Position numbers and translations under genes: made by a program. Of a stretch of DNA of 15,813 bases, positions 1 to 7,719 are shown piece after piece; within the stretch, counting starts at the first letter, position 1; each line of letters begins with the position of its first letter. The DNA comes from Burkholderiales bacterium (GTDB lineage: Bacteria; Pseudomonadota; Gammaproteobacteria; Burkholderiales; Usitatibacteraceae), in assembly GCA_026786225.1 (NCBI GenBank), contig JAJAYN010000423.1, positions 1 through 15,813 of the forward strand, in the 5' to 3' direction. Under the pieces are notes generated by a model, which searched no databases, was not told the origin of the DNA, and worked only from the letters and a program-made list of their open reading frames with translations.

Positions 1-1059
1 GCATGGTGCGCATTAAAAGGCTTTACCGTGACGCTGCAGGACCTGGACCATGCGCGCATCGCCCCTGCGATCAAGCGCGCCGCCGATATGTACAAGCGAC
101 GTTTGAAGCAGCCGCATTTAATACAGGCAGCGATGGACCGTTTGGTACCGGACGTAAAAGGCGATGGCGTTGATCACTGCGATCTCGTGATCGAGGCGAT
201 TGTCGAGAATGCCGACATCAAGAAAAAACTCTATGCGCAGATCGAGCCAAGGTTGAAAGCATCGGCGATTCTGGCAACCAATACGTCGTCGATCCCCCTG
301 CAGGAGTTGTCGATTTCGCTGACAAAACCAGAACGCCTTGTCGGCATTCACTTCTTCAATCCCGTCGCGCAGATGATGCTGGTGGAGATCGTCGAAGGCC
401 CGCAGACTTCTGCCGACGTGATGAGGACTTCGCAGGCGTTTGTAAAGAAGATCGACAAACTGCCATTGCCCGTGAAATCAGCCCCCGGCTTCCTGGTCAA
501 CCGTATCCTCACGCCGTACATGACCGAGGCACAGGTGATGCTGGAAGAAGGTATCCCGATGGAAGTTATCGATGCCGCTGCACGCGAATTTGGCATGCCG
601 ATGGGCCCGATTGAGCTGGCTGATACCGTTGGTCTGGATGTAGGGCTCGCCGTCGGCAAGGAGCTGGCCAAACCGGGCGGACCAGAGCCGAAGAGAATTC
701 AGGCGTTGGTCGCCGCCAAAAAACTTGGCAAGAAATCCGGCGAAGGATTTTACAAATGGGTCAACGGGCGTCCGCAAAAGGCCAATGGCTCCGGCACCGT
801 AGACCTCGCGCCTCTGTGGATGCGCATGACGTTACCGGCGGTGAACGAGGCGGTTGCGTGCGTACGTGAAGGTATCGTCGTCGATGCCGATCTGTGCGAT
901 GCAGGCGTGATTTTTGGCACCGGCTTCGCGCCGCATCGCGGTGGACCGATCAACTACTTGAGAGCGGCGGGCAAGGACAAATTGCTGGCTGAGATGAAAG
1001 CGCTGGAGCAAAAATACGGCGCGCGATTTGCACCCGATGCCGGCTGGCAGTCGATCTAG
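1..1059 (+). CDS. 3-hydroxyacyl-CoA dehydrogenase, C-terminal part of a probable FadJ/FadB-type multifunctional protein (5' truncated by the window)
   Basis: This is an NAD-dependent 3-hydroxyacyl-CoA dehydrogenase region that oxidises L-3-hydroxyacyl-CoA to 3-ketoacyl-CoA in cytoplasmic beta-oxidation. The frame is open from base 1, and the residues before the first possible start (GTG at 28) already fit the end of a Rossmann fold. That fold carries an acidic residue (D14 of the visible part) where the NAD ribose is bound, so the gene begins upstream and 28 is not its start. The catalytic His lies in GIHFFNPVAQ at codon 117, and a second dehydrogenase C-terminal domain follows (GEGFYKW, then GFAPHRGGP). 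A C-terminal duplicated domain and this style of sequence are typical of fused enoyl-CoA hydratase/dehydrogenase enzymes. The hydratase half would lie outside the window, so the fusion is inferred. The stop is 10 bp before the next gene, which suggests one operon. Confidence 0.9.
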   Translation, partial: AWCALKGFTVTLQDLDHARIAPAIKRAADMYKRRLKQPHLIQAAMDRLVPDVKGDGVDHCDLVIEAIVENADIKKKLYAQIEPRLKASAILATNTSSIPLQELSISLTKPERLVGIHFFNPVAQMMLVEIVEGPQTSADVMRTSQAFVKKIDKLPLPVKSAPGFLVNRILTPYMTEAQVMLEEGIPMEVIDAAAREFGMPMGPIELADTVGLDVGLAVGKELAKPGGPEPKRIQALVAAKKLGKKSGEGFYKWVNGRPQKANGSGTVDLAPLWMRMTLPAVNEAVACVREGIVVDADLCDAGVIFGTGFAPHRGGPINYLRAAGKDKLLAEMKALEQKYGARFAPDAGWQSI

Positions 1060-1069
1060 GCTACGGACG

Positions 1070-1537
1070 ATGAACAACGCGATGGCAATGTGGATCAAGC
1101 TCAAAGACAAGCCGTGGGGCAAGTGGTTGTTTGCCCGCGCGGTTTGCTGGAAGGCACCGTATTTCAGCACCATCGCGCCGCGCTTTGAGGAACTCAAGCC
1201 CGGCTATGCGCGCGTCAGTTTGAAAAAACGTCGTGCGGTACAAAATCATATCGGTACGGTACACGCGATTGCCGCCTGCAACTTAGCCGAGCTGGGTGCG
1301 GGCACGATGATGGAGGCGAGTCTGCCTGATTCGATGCGCTGGCTCCCCAAAGGCATGAGCGTGCAATACCTGAAAACCTGCAAGACCGACCTCACCGCCG
1401 AATGCGTCGCCACCGATATCGCCGAAGGGCCCGCACGTGACGTCATCGTCAGTGTTGACATGAAAGACACCCACGGCAATCTGGTCGTGCATGCAGACAT
1501 CAATATGTACGTCAGTCCGCGCAAGCGAAATGGATAG
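1070..1537 (+). CDS. DUF4442 hotdog-fold thioesterase-like protein
   Basis: This 155-residue cytoplasmic protein belongs to the DUF4442/PaaI-like hotdog group, whose members usually hydrolyse acyl-CoA or related thioesters. The helix motif NHIGTVHAIAACNLAE (N59, H60, G62, H65, E74) is the usual active-site and dimer region of this group. A beta-rich C-terminal half follows (VIVSVDMKD, LVVHADINMYV), and the length is normal for a single hotdog. ATG 1070 was chosen because the upstream in-frame ATG at 1028 lies inside the preceding dehydrogenase and would add 14 unconserved-looking residues. ATGs at 1082 and 1088 also remain possible, since the Shine-Dalgarno here is poor. It sits between a dehydrogenase and an acyl-CoA synthetase, so a role in releasing stalled acyl-CoAs or recycling CoA is plausible. 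The substrate cannot be read from the sequence. Confidence 0.82.
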   Translation: MNNAMAMWIKLKDKPWGKWLFARAVCWKAPYFSTIAPRFEELKPGYARVSLKKRRAVQNHIGTVHAIAACNLAELGAGTMMEASLPDSMRWLPKGMSVQYLKTCKTDLTAECVATDIAEGPARDVIVSVDMKDTHGNLVVHADINMYVSPRKRNG

Positions 1538-1603
1538 GGCTGTATATACTTTGATGCGGTCGAACTGAACCATGTCATCCCTCTTGCTGCCAATGCTGCC
1601 GCG

Positions 1604-1609
1604 TATAAT
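1604..1609 (+). promoter_or_regulatory. Candidate -10 element (TATAAT) upstream of the acyl-CoA synthetase gene
   Basis: A perfect TATAAT lies 112 bp before the chosen synthetase start, in the 184-bp gap after the DUF4442 gene. The best -35 match, TTGCTG at 1584-1589, is only 14 bp away, so spacing is short and the promoter may need an activator. Transcription would begin near 1616, inside the inverted repeat at 1616-1633. This suggests the synthetase and downstream genes can be transcribed separately from the genes before them. Confidence 0.42.
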
Positions 1610-1615
1610 CGTCGG

Positions 1616-1633
1616 TGATCTAAACCCAGATCA
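1616..1633. promoter_or_regulatory. Inverted repeat at the predicted transcription start; possible operator
   Basis: TGATCT and AGATCA form a perfect 6-bp inverted repeat with a 6-base spacer, placed where transcription from the TATAAT at 1604 would start. A repressor bound here would block initiation. It does not match any fatty-acid regulator site I can name with confidence. Confidence 0.35.
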
Positions 1634-1721
1634 TGGATGCATGCCGGGCGCAGTCTTGCGCGCACCGAGTCCTGTGCCTGAACGCGCCAAAAGAGCTGCG
1701 ACCACAACGAGGAGACATCAA

Positions 1722-3551
1722 TTGGTGGACCCGAATATCCTGCAGAACCGCCGTGGCACGCGCTACCTGATGTTTGATGACGCAGCGACGATTGCCGACA
1801 TATTCGCACTGCGTTGCCGGACCTCGCCCAACGCGCCGGCTTATCGCGAATTCGACAGTGCCAGCAAGGAGTGGACGGGCGTCGACTGGCGCGATGTGGG
1901 CGACCGCGTCGCGCGCATGCGCGAAGGATTTCGCCGCGAAGGCCTGCAGCCGGGTGATCGGGTTGCCGTGATGCTGAAAAACAGTATCAACTGGGTGGTA
2001 GCCGATCAGGGCGCGTTCGCACAGGGGCTGGTGACGGTACCGATATTCGTCGATGACCGGCCCGAGAATGTGGCCTTCATCCTCGAAAACGCCGATGTAA
2101 AACTGATCGTCATCGACGGCGAAGAGCACTGGAAACGTCTGAAAACCGTGCACGCGCAACTGGGCACGTTGCAGTGCATTCTGACGGTCAAACCGGTAAA
2201 CGATGCCGATGAGCCGCGTCTGAAATTGCTGGCCGAGTGGCTGCCCACTGAGCCGGGCAGTTTTGAGCGCCCGTCGGTGAAGGGTAATGATCTGGCCACG
2301 ATCGTCTACACGAGTGGCACCACGGGCAAGCCCAAGGGCGTGATGCTGTCGCATCGCAATATTCTCTCGAATGTGCAGTCTGGGCTCGCCGTATACGATG
2401 TTTTCGCGGAGGATATTTTTCTCTCGTTTCTGCCGCTCTCGCACATGTTCGAACGCACAGCCGATTACTATTTGAACGTCGTGTCCGGCGCATCAATGGT
2501 TTTTTGCCGTTCAATCCCGCAGCTGGCTGAGGACTTTCGCATCGTCCAGCCGACCATCATTTTTTCGGTTCCGCGCATTTATGAGCGCTTTCTCGCGGCG
2601 ATCAATGAGCAACTGAAGAAATCGTCACCCACCAAAAGGAAGCTGTTTGATTTCGCCGTCGATGTCGGCTGGAGTCGCTTTGAATATCAGAACGGTCGCG
2701 GTCCATGGAAGCCGACATTCCTGCTTTGGCCGGCGCTGAAAACGCTGGTCGCCGACAAGTTGCTGGCGCGTCTTGGCGGCAAGCTTCGCTTTGCGGTGGC
2801 CGGTGGTGCTGCGTTGTCGCCGTCGGTGTCGAAAGTTTTTGTCGGCCTGGGCCTGCAGATTTGTCAGGGCTACGGGATGACTGAGGCGTCACCACTGCTG
2901 GCGGTGAACCTGCTCGACAAGAACGAGCCAAGCTCGGTTGGTCCTGCCGTTCCCGGCGTGGAAATCCGTGTCGACGAGAACAACGTGCTGCACGCGCGCG
3001 GGCCGAATGTGATGATGGGCTATTGGCGCAACCCGGATGCCACGCGCGCCGTGCTGTCGGAAGATGGCTGGCTCAATACCGGTGATCAGGTCCGCATCGA
3101 TGAGCAAGGGTTTATCCATATCACCGGGCGCATCAAGGAAATTATCGTGCTGGGCAATGGCGAAAAAGTGCCACCCGTCGACATGGAAATGGCTGTCCAG
3201 ATGGATCCGCTGTTTGAGCAGGTGCTCGTGTATGGCGAAGCCAAGCCGTATCTGTCGGCCATCGTGGTATTGAATGATGATGAATGGGGTCGCGTTGCGG
3301 CTGAGACCAAGCTTGATCCGAGGCTTGATGGCGAAGGCAAAGAGAAGGCCGAAAAATTTCTGGTTCAACGCATCGGCAAACAGATCAAGAATTTTCCCGG
3401 TTATGCGTTGATTCGCAAGGTCGCTGTCGCGCGTGAAAAGTGGACAATTGACAACGGCATGATCACGCCGACCTTGAAACTCAAGCGCAATGTCATTCTG
3501 CAGAAATACGCCAGCGCAATAGATGATATGTACAAAGGACACGTCCTGTGA
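1722..3551 (+). CDS. Long-chain acyl-CoA synthetase (AMP-forming fatty-acid-CoA ligase)
   Basis: This 609-residue adenylate-forming enzyme activates a carboxylic acid with ATP and CoA to acyl-CoA. The P-loop YTSGTTGKPKG starts at Y196. QGYGMTE occupies 382-388, the ATP-ribose aspartate is in TGD (D455), the hinge-region arginine is in TGR (R470), and the C-terminal catalytic lysine region is TLKLKR (K586/K588). All key residues are present, and the overall layout resembles the FadD15-like long-chain group. The TTG at 1722 was chosen because GAGGAG (1709-1714) lies 7 bp before it; GTG 1725 is almost as good. An in-frame ATG at 1572 would add 50 residues with no family look, would overlap the predicted promoter at 1604, and has no good ribosome site. 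The gene ends in GTGA, shared with the next gene. The acid used (fatty acid, steroid side chain or other) cannot be told from motifs. Confidence 0.93.
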   Translation: MVDPNILQNRRGTRYLMFDDAATIADIFALRCRTSPNAPAYREFDSASKEWTGVDWRDVGDRVARMREGFRREGLQPGDRVAVMLKNSINWVVADQGAFAQGLVTVPIFVDDRPENVAFILENADVKLIVIDGEEHWKRLKTVHAQLGTLQCILTVKPVNDADEPRLKLLAEWLPTEPGSFERPSVKGNDLATIVYTSGTTGKPKGVMLSHRNILSNVQSGLAVYDVFAEDIFLSFLPLSHMFERTADYYLNVVSGASMVFCRSIPQLAEDFRIVQPTIIFSVPRIYERFLAAINEQLKKSSPTKRKLFDFAVDVGWSRFEYQNGRGPWKPTFLLWPALKTLVADKLLARLGGKLRFAVAGGAALSPSVSKVFVGLGLQICQGYGMTEASPLLAVNLLDKNEPSSVGPAVPGVEIRVDENNVLHARGPNVMMGYWRNPDATRAVLSEDGWLNTGDQVRIDEQGFIHITGRIKEIIVLGNGEKVPPVDMEMAVQMDPLFEQVLVYGEAKPYLSAIVVLNDDEWGRVAAETKLDPRLDGEGKEKAEKFLVQRIGKQIKNFPGYALIRKVAVAREKWTIDNGMITPTLKLKRNVILQKYASAIDDMYKGHVL

Positions 3552-3967
3552 CCCAGGATTCCGACGAGCCGTTTTGCGAAATCACGCATCTGCCCAAAGA
3601 TAGGCAACCTGTGATCCGCATCATCCCCATGCCGGCAGACACCAACGCGCACGGCACCATTTTTGGCGGCTGGGTGATGGCGCAGGTCGATCTGGCCGGC
3701 AGCGTGCCGGCAACCGTTCGCGCGCGCGGCAAGGTGGTGACCGTGTCGGTAAATTCGTTTCAGTTCAAGCAGCCGGTCCTGGTGGGAGATCTGGTGAGTT
3801 TTTATGCCGACGTGGTAAAGGTTGGTCGTACCTCGTTGACGGTGGATGTCGAGGTCTATGCGCAGCGGCAGCGGTTTGGCGCAGAGGTGGTAAAGGTGAC
3901 GGAGGCGCAGCTGACTTATGTGGCGGTTGACGATCAACGCAAGCCGCGACCCGTGCCGGCGGAATGA
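3548..3967 (+). CDS. Acyl-CoA thioesterase, YciA-like hotdog protein
   Basis: This 139-residue cytoplasmic hotdog thioesterase hydrolyses acyl-CoA to the free acid and CoA. It has the YciA/BACH-type signature around H35-G36-T-I-F-G-G41-W with the catalytic acid D48 (MAQVDLAGS), followed by the FKQPVLVGDLVSFYADV core strand pair. Length and layout are as in E. coli YciA. It starts with GTG 3548, which overlaps the synthetase stop as GTGA. AAAGGA at 3534-3539 lies 8 bp upstream, so translation is probably coupled to the synthetase. Pairing with an enzyme that makes acyl-CoA suggests control of the acyl-CoA to free CoA ratio, although an export role for short or odd acids is also possible. The tail is charged and proline-rich (KPRPVPAE). 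Confidence 0.9.
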   Translation: MTQDSDEPFCEITHLPKDRQPVIRIIPMPADTNAHGTIFGGWVMAQVDLAGSVPATVRARGKVVTVSVNSFQFKQPVLVGDLVSFYADVVKVGRTSLTVDVEVYAQRQRFGAEVVKVTEAQLTYVAVDDQRKPRPVPAE

Positions 3968-4002
3968 AGATTTATCCAGCAAAAAATAGTAAGACCCCAG
4001 CA

Positions 4003-4030
4003 TTGACGGGCATCCTGCGCCATTTATGGC
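4003..4030 (+). promoter_or_regulatory. Weak candidate promoter before the FadN-type gene
   Basis: The 124-bp gap between the YciA and FadN-type genes contains TTGACG (4003-4008), 16 bp, then TATGGC (4025-4030). The -35 box is good and the -10 box poor. It could give the downstream pair its own transcript, but read-through from the synthetase is equally likely. Confidence 0.28.
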
Positions 4031-4091
4031 TTGAGAGCCGCGCTGGTATTCGTGTTTAGCATTTAATTCATCGAAAAATCAGGAGTTTCCA

Positions 4092-6464
4092 TTGAGTAAT
4101 TTTCATATCCGAAAAGTCGCCGTCCTCGGCGCAGGCGTGATGGGCGCACAAATTGCAGCGCACCTCACCAATGCCAACGTCAAAGCCATTTTGTTCGACC
4201 TGCCCGCGAAGGAAGGCCCGAAGAACGGCATCGTGCTCAAGGCTATCGACGCCATGGCCAAGTTGCAGCCGGCACCGTTCGCCAGCAAGGCGCGTGCGAC
4301 GCAGATCACACCGGCTAACTACGACGACAATCTAGAATGGTTGAAGGATTGCGACCTGATCATCGAGGCGATTTCCGAGCGCATGGACTGGAAGAAATCG
4401 TTGTACGAAAAGGTCGCACCCTTCATGCGTGCCGACGCCATCTTTGCATCGAACACGTCCGGACTATCGATCACCGAGTTGTCAAAGGTGTTTCCGGAAG
4501 CGTTACGCCATCGCTTCTGCGGCGTACATTTCTTCAATCCGCCGCGCTACATGAAACTGGTCGAGCTGATCCCCACGCCGGATACCGATGCGTCGATTCT
4601 CGATCAGCTCGAAACGTTTCTCGTCACCACCGTCGGCAAGGGCGTGATCCGCGCCAACGATACGCCTAATTTTGTCGCCAACCGTATTGGCGTTTTCTCG
4701 ATCGCGGCGACGATGCATCACACGATGCAGTTCAAGCTCGGCTTCGATGAAGTCGACGCGCTCACCGGTCCCGCGATTGGTCGCGCCAAGAGCGCCACTT
4801 ACCGCACGGCGGACGTGGTGGGACTGGACACGCTGGCGCATACCTTCAAAACGATGGACGACAACCTGCCGAATGACCCATGGCACAAATACTACGCCGT
4901 CCCTGTATTCCTGAAGGCGTTGATCGAGAAGGGCGCATTGGGACAGAAAACCAAGGCAGGCTTCTTCACCAAGAAGGGCAAAGACATTCTGGTGATTGAC
5001 ATTGCCAAAAAGGATTACCGTGCGTCGGATGCCAAGGTGGCCGATGAGGTCGCCGTTATTCTGAAGATTCGCAATCCAGCCGAACAATTCGCTGCGCTAC
5101 GTGCCAGCGCGCATCCACAAGCCCAATTTCTCTGGGCCATTTTCCGCGATGTGTTCCACTACATTGCTGTACACCTCGGTGATGTGGCCAGTTCCGCGCG
5201 CGATATCGATTTCGCGATCCGCTGGGGCTTCGGCTGGAAGATGGGTCCGTTCGAAACCTGGCAGGCAGCGGGTTGGGAGCAGGTGGCCAAATGGATTGCA
5301 GAAGATATCGCCGCAGGCAAAACGATGTCGAACGCACCTCTGCCTGCATGGGTGACGGACGGCAGAAAGGGTGTTCACTCGAATGAAGGTTCCCTGTCCG
5401 GCAAGACTGGCAAGATGGTCGCACGTTCCACGTTGCCCGTTTATCAGCGCCAGCTTTATCCCGAACTGTTGCTTGGTGAAAAAGCTGAAAAGGGCACGAT
5501 GGTTTTCGAAACGGACGCGGTGCGCATGTGGACCACCAAGGGACACGACGACATCGCCATCGTGTCGTTCAAAACCAAAATGCATTCCATCGGCAGCGAT
5601 GTGCTCGAGGGCTTGAACAAGGCCATTGACGAAGCTGAAGCAAATTACAAAGCGCTGGTCATCTGGCAGACCGAGCCGCCATACGCAGCGGGTGCCAATC
5701 TGGTGAAAGCGCTCGAAGCATTGAAGCTCGGGCAGTTCGACGATTTCGAAGCGATGGTCGGGCGTTTCCAGGCAACATCGCAGCGTATCAAGTACAGCAT
5801 GATTCCGGTTGTTTCTGCCGTGGATGGCATGGCGCTCGGTGGTGGCTGCGAATTCCAGATGCATTCGGACCGCGTTGTCGCCACGTTGGAGAGCTACATC
5901 GGCCTGGTCGAAGTCGGCGTGGGGCTGTTGCCAGCCGGCGGTGGCTTGAAAGAGATGGCGCTGCGCGCAGCACTGGCGGCCAATGGCGGCGACTTGCTGC
6001 CCGCGATTCAGAAGAGCTTCAAACTTGCCGCAATGGGTGAAGTATCAAAGAGCGCGCAGGAGGCCAAGGAAATGGGCCATATGCGCTGGCGCGACACGAT
6101 CATTTTCAATCGCGACGAGCTGCTGTACGTCGCCCTCGAAACTGCGCGCGCAATGGCCAATTCGAGCTATCGCCCGCCACTGGCCCCGACTGCATTTCCA
6201 GTTGCCGGTTACACCGGTATTGCGACGCTGAAGATGATGCTCATCAACATGAAAGAGGGCGGTTTCATTTCGGATCACGACTATGAAATCAGCTCGCGCA
6301 TCGCGGCCTGCCTGTGCGGCGGCGAAGTCGAGCCGGGCTCCATGGTGAACGAGGACTGGATGTTGGCACTGGAGCGCAAACACTTTTGCGAACTGGCGAA
6401 GATGGAAAAGACCCAGGCGCGCATCGAATTCATGTTGAAAAACGGTAAACCACTGCGCAATTAA
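4092..6464 (+). CDS. 3-hydroxyacyl-CoA dehydrogenase / enoyl-CoA hydratase fusion, FadN type
   Basis: This 790-residue bifunctional beta-oxidation enzyme hydrates enoyl-CoA and oxidises the 3-hydroxyacyl-CoA in the cytoplasm. The dehydrogenase comes first: Rossmann motif G13-A-G15-V-M-G18, NAD-binding D36, and catalytic H146 in VHFFNPPRYMKLVEL with E158. A second C-terminal dehydrogenase-like domain covers roughly 300-430. The crotonase domain is last, with E587 in GGGCEFQMH and E607 in LVEVGVGLLPAGGG. They are 20 residues apart, the spacing of the two catalytic glutamates in enoyl-CoA hydratases, so both activities should be intact. This order is the reverse of FadB/FadJ and matches FadN-like proteins. 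The TTG start at 4092 is supported by AGGAG at 4081-4085, 6 bp upstream. The thiolase gene follows after 23 bp, the classic partner for this enzyme. Confidence 0.94.
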   Translation: MSNFHIRKVAVLGAGVMGAQIAAHLTNANVKAILFDLPAKEGPKNGIVLKAIDAMAKLQPAPFASKARATQITPANYDDNLEWLKDCDLIIEAISERMDWKKSLYEKVAPFMRADAIFASNTSGLSITELSKVFPEALRHRFCGVHFFNPPRYMKLVELIPTPDTDASILDQLETFLVTTVGKGVIRANDTPNFVANRIGVFSIAATMHHTMQFKLGFDEVDALTGPAIGRAKSATYRTADVVGLDTLAHTFKTMDDNLPNDPWHKYYAVPVFLKALIEKGALGQKTKAGFFTKKGKDILVIDIAKKDYRASDAKVADEVAVILKIRNPAEQFAALRASAHPQAQFLWAIFRDVFHYIAVHLGDVASSARDIDFAIRWGFGWKMGPFETWQAAGWEQVAKWIAEDIAAGKTMSNAPLPAWVTDGRKGVHSNEGSLSGKTGKMVARSTLPVYQRQLYPELLLGEKAEKGTMVFETDAVRMWTTKGHDDIAIVSFKTKMHSIGSDVLEGLNKAIDEAEANYKALVIWQTEPPYAAGANLVKALEALKLGQFDDFEAMVGRFQATSQRIKYSMIPVVSAVDGMALGGGCEFQMHSDRVVATLESYIGLVEVGVGLLPAGGGLKEMALRAALAANGGDLLPAIQKSFKLAAMGEVSKSAQEAKEMGHMRWRDTIIFNRDELLYVALETARAMANSSYRPPLAPTAFPVAGYTGIATLKMMLINMKEGGFISDHDYEISSRIAACLCGGEVEPGSMVNEDWMLALERKHFCELAKMEKTQARIEFMLKNGKPLRN

Positions 6465-6487
6465 GCGCGGATGATTGGAGAATCAAA

Positions 6488-7687
6488 ATGAGCAAGCAAA
6501 TTCAGGAAGCCTATATCGTCGCCGCCGTTCGCACGCCAGTGGGTAAGGCGCCACGCGGCATGTTCAAGAATATCCGTCCCGACGACATGCTCGCGCATGT
6601 GTTGCGTGGTGTGATCGCACAAGTGCCGGGTCTGGACCCGAATGACATCGGTGACGTTGTCGTCGGTTGTGCAATGCCGGAAGGCGAGCAGGGGATGAAT
6701 GTGGCACGCATCGGCGTACTGCTCGCTGGCCTGCCAGACGGCGTGCCCGCTGTGACCATTAACCGCTTCTGCTCATCGGGCTTGCAGGCGATCAGCATGG
6801 CCGCAGATCGTATCCGCACTGGTGACGATGATGTCGTCATCGCAGCCGGAACGGAAAGCATGTCGATGGTGCCGATGATGGGCAACAAGATTGCGCTTAA
6901 CCAGTCGGTGTTTACCAGCAACGAGCACGTGGCTATCGCGTACGGCATGGGCATCACGGCTGAGAACGTGGCAAACCAATGGAAAGTGACGCGGGAGGAG
7001 CAGGATGCGTTTGCCGTGGCGTCGCATCAAAAAGCGGCGCGCGCCATCGCTGCAGGTGGCTTCAAGGATGAAATCCTGCCCTACGAGATTGATACTGCGA
7101 TACCGGATCTGGCGAGTGGCGCCATCAAGCACAAAAAGAAAATGGCCGATACCGATGAAGGTCCACGCGCGGATTCGAGCATGGAGTCGCTGGGCAAATT
7201 GCGCACCGTGTTCGCAGCGCGTGGCAGCGTGACGGCGGGCAACTCTTCGCAGATGTCCGATGGTGCTGGTGCGGTGCTGTTGATGAGCGAAAAGGCGCTG
7301 AAAAAATACAACGTTCAACCGATTGCACGATTCGTGTCGTTCGCGGTAGCGGGGGTACCGCCCGAAATCATGGGCATTGGCCCGATCAAGGCGATTCCGA
7401 AAGTGCTCAGGCAGGCGGGCATCACGGCGGACGATCTGGACTGGATCGAACTCAATGAGGCATTTGCGGCACAGGCATTGGCCGTGGTGAAGGACCTCGG
7501 CTTGAATGCCGACAAAATCAACCCGCAGGGCGGCGCAATTGCCCTCGGTCATCCGCTAGGTGCCACCGGTGCAATCCGTTCGGCCACGCTGCTGCATGGG
7601 ATGCGCCGCAATAAACAGAAGTGGGGAATGGTCAGCATGTGCATTGGCACCGGCATGGGCGCGGCGGGGCTGTTCGAGGCGATGTAA
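6488..7687 (+). CDS. Acetyl-CoA C-acyltransferase (3-ketoacyl-CoA thiolase)
   Basis: This 399-residue thiolase carries out the last beta-oxidation step, cleaving 3-ketoacyl-CoA with CoA to acetyl-CoA and a shortened acyl-CoA. The nucleophile is C95 in NRFCSSGLQAI. The general base is H355 in GGAIALGHPLGATGAIR, and the second active-site cysteine is C385 in MCIGTGMGAAG. All three signatures are complete and length is normal. The ATG has GGAG at 6477-6480, 7 bp upstream. It lies 23 bp after the FadN-type fusion, so the two probably form a functional dehydrogenase/hydratase-thiolase pair, and the following 291-bp gap with hairpins suggests the end of the catabolic unit. A biosynthetic acetoacetyl-CoA thiolase is possible by sequence alone, but the neighbours favour degradation. 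Confidence 0.95.
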   Translation: MSKQIQEAYIVAAVRTPVGKAPRGMFKNIRPDDMLAHVLRGVIAQVPGLDPNDIGDVVVGCAMPEGEQGMNVARIGVLLAGLPDGVPAVTINRFCSSGLQAISMAADRIRTGDDDVVIAAGTESMSMVPMMGNKIALNQSVFTSNEHVAIAYGMGITAENVANQWKVTREEQDAFAVASHQKAARAIAAGGFKDEILPYEIDTAIPDLASGAIKHKKKMADTDEGPRADSSMESLGKLRTVFAARGSVTAGNSSQMSDGAGAVLLMSEKALKKYNVQPIARFVSFAVAGVPPEIMGIGPIKAIPKVLRQAGITADDLDWIELNEAFAAQALAVVKDLGLNADKINPQGGAIALGHPLGATGAIRSATLLHGMRRNKQKWGMVSMCIGTGMGAAGLFEAM

Positions 7688-7689
7688 TC

Positions 7690-7719
7690 GTGTGGCGTTG
7701 CATAAAAACAACGCCACGC
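7690..7719 (+). terminator. Hairpin after the thiolase gene; possible terminator without a clear U-tract
   Basis: GTGGCGTTG (7692-7700) and CAACGCCAC (7709-7717) form a perfect 9-bp stem, extendable to 11 with one G-T pair, around an 8-base A-rich loop. It starts 3 bp after the thiolase stop. No run of T follows, so it may be a Rho-assisted end or a 3' stabilising structure rather than a classic intrinsic terminator. Confidence 0.5.

Noticed and set aside
1028..1069. Earlier in-frame ATG for the DUF4442 protein
   Set aside because: It lies inside the preceding dehydrogenase and adds an Arg/Ser-rich stretch unlike the family; ATG 1070 gives a normal-length hotdog.
1620..2444. Open frame of 274 codons on the - strand opposite the synthetase
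   Set aside because: No recognisable protein and no ribosome site that stands out; it covers the P-loop region of the synthetase.
5097..5864. Open frame of 255 codons on the - strand opposite the FadN-type gene
   Set aside because: Same reason: no domain, shadow-like composition, and the + strand frame is a complete enzyme.
6773..7552. Long open frame on the - strand opposite the thiolase gene
   Set aside because: It lies wholly opposite a thiolase with all catalytic motifs intact. The product is rich in His, Arg and Cys with no recognisable domain, typical of a codon-bias shadow.
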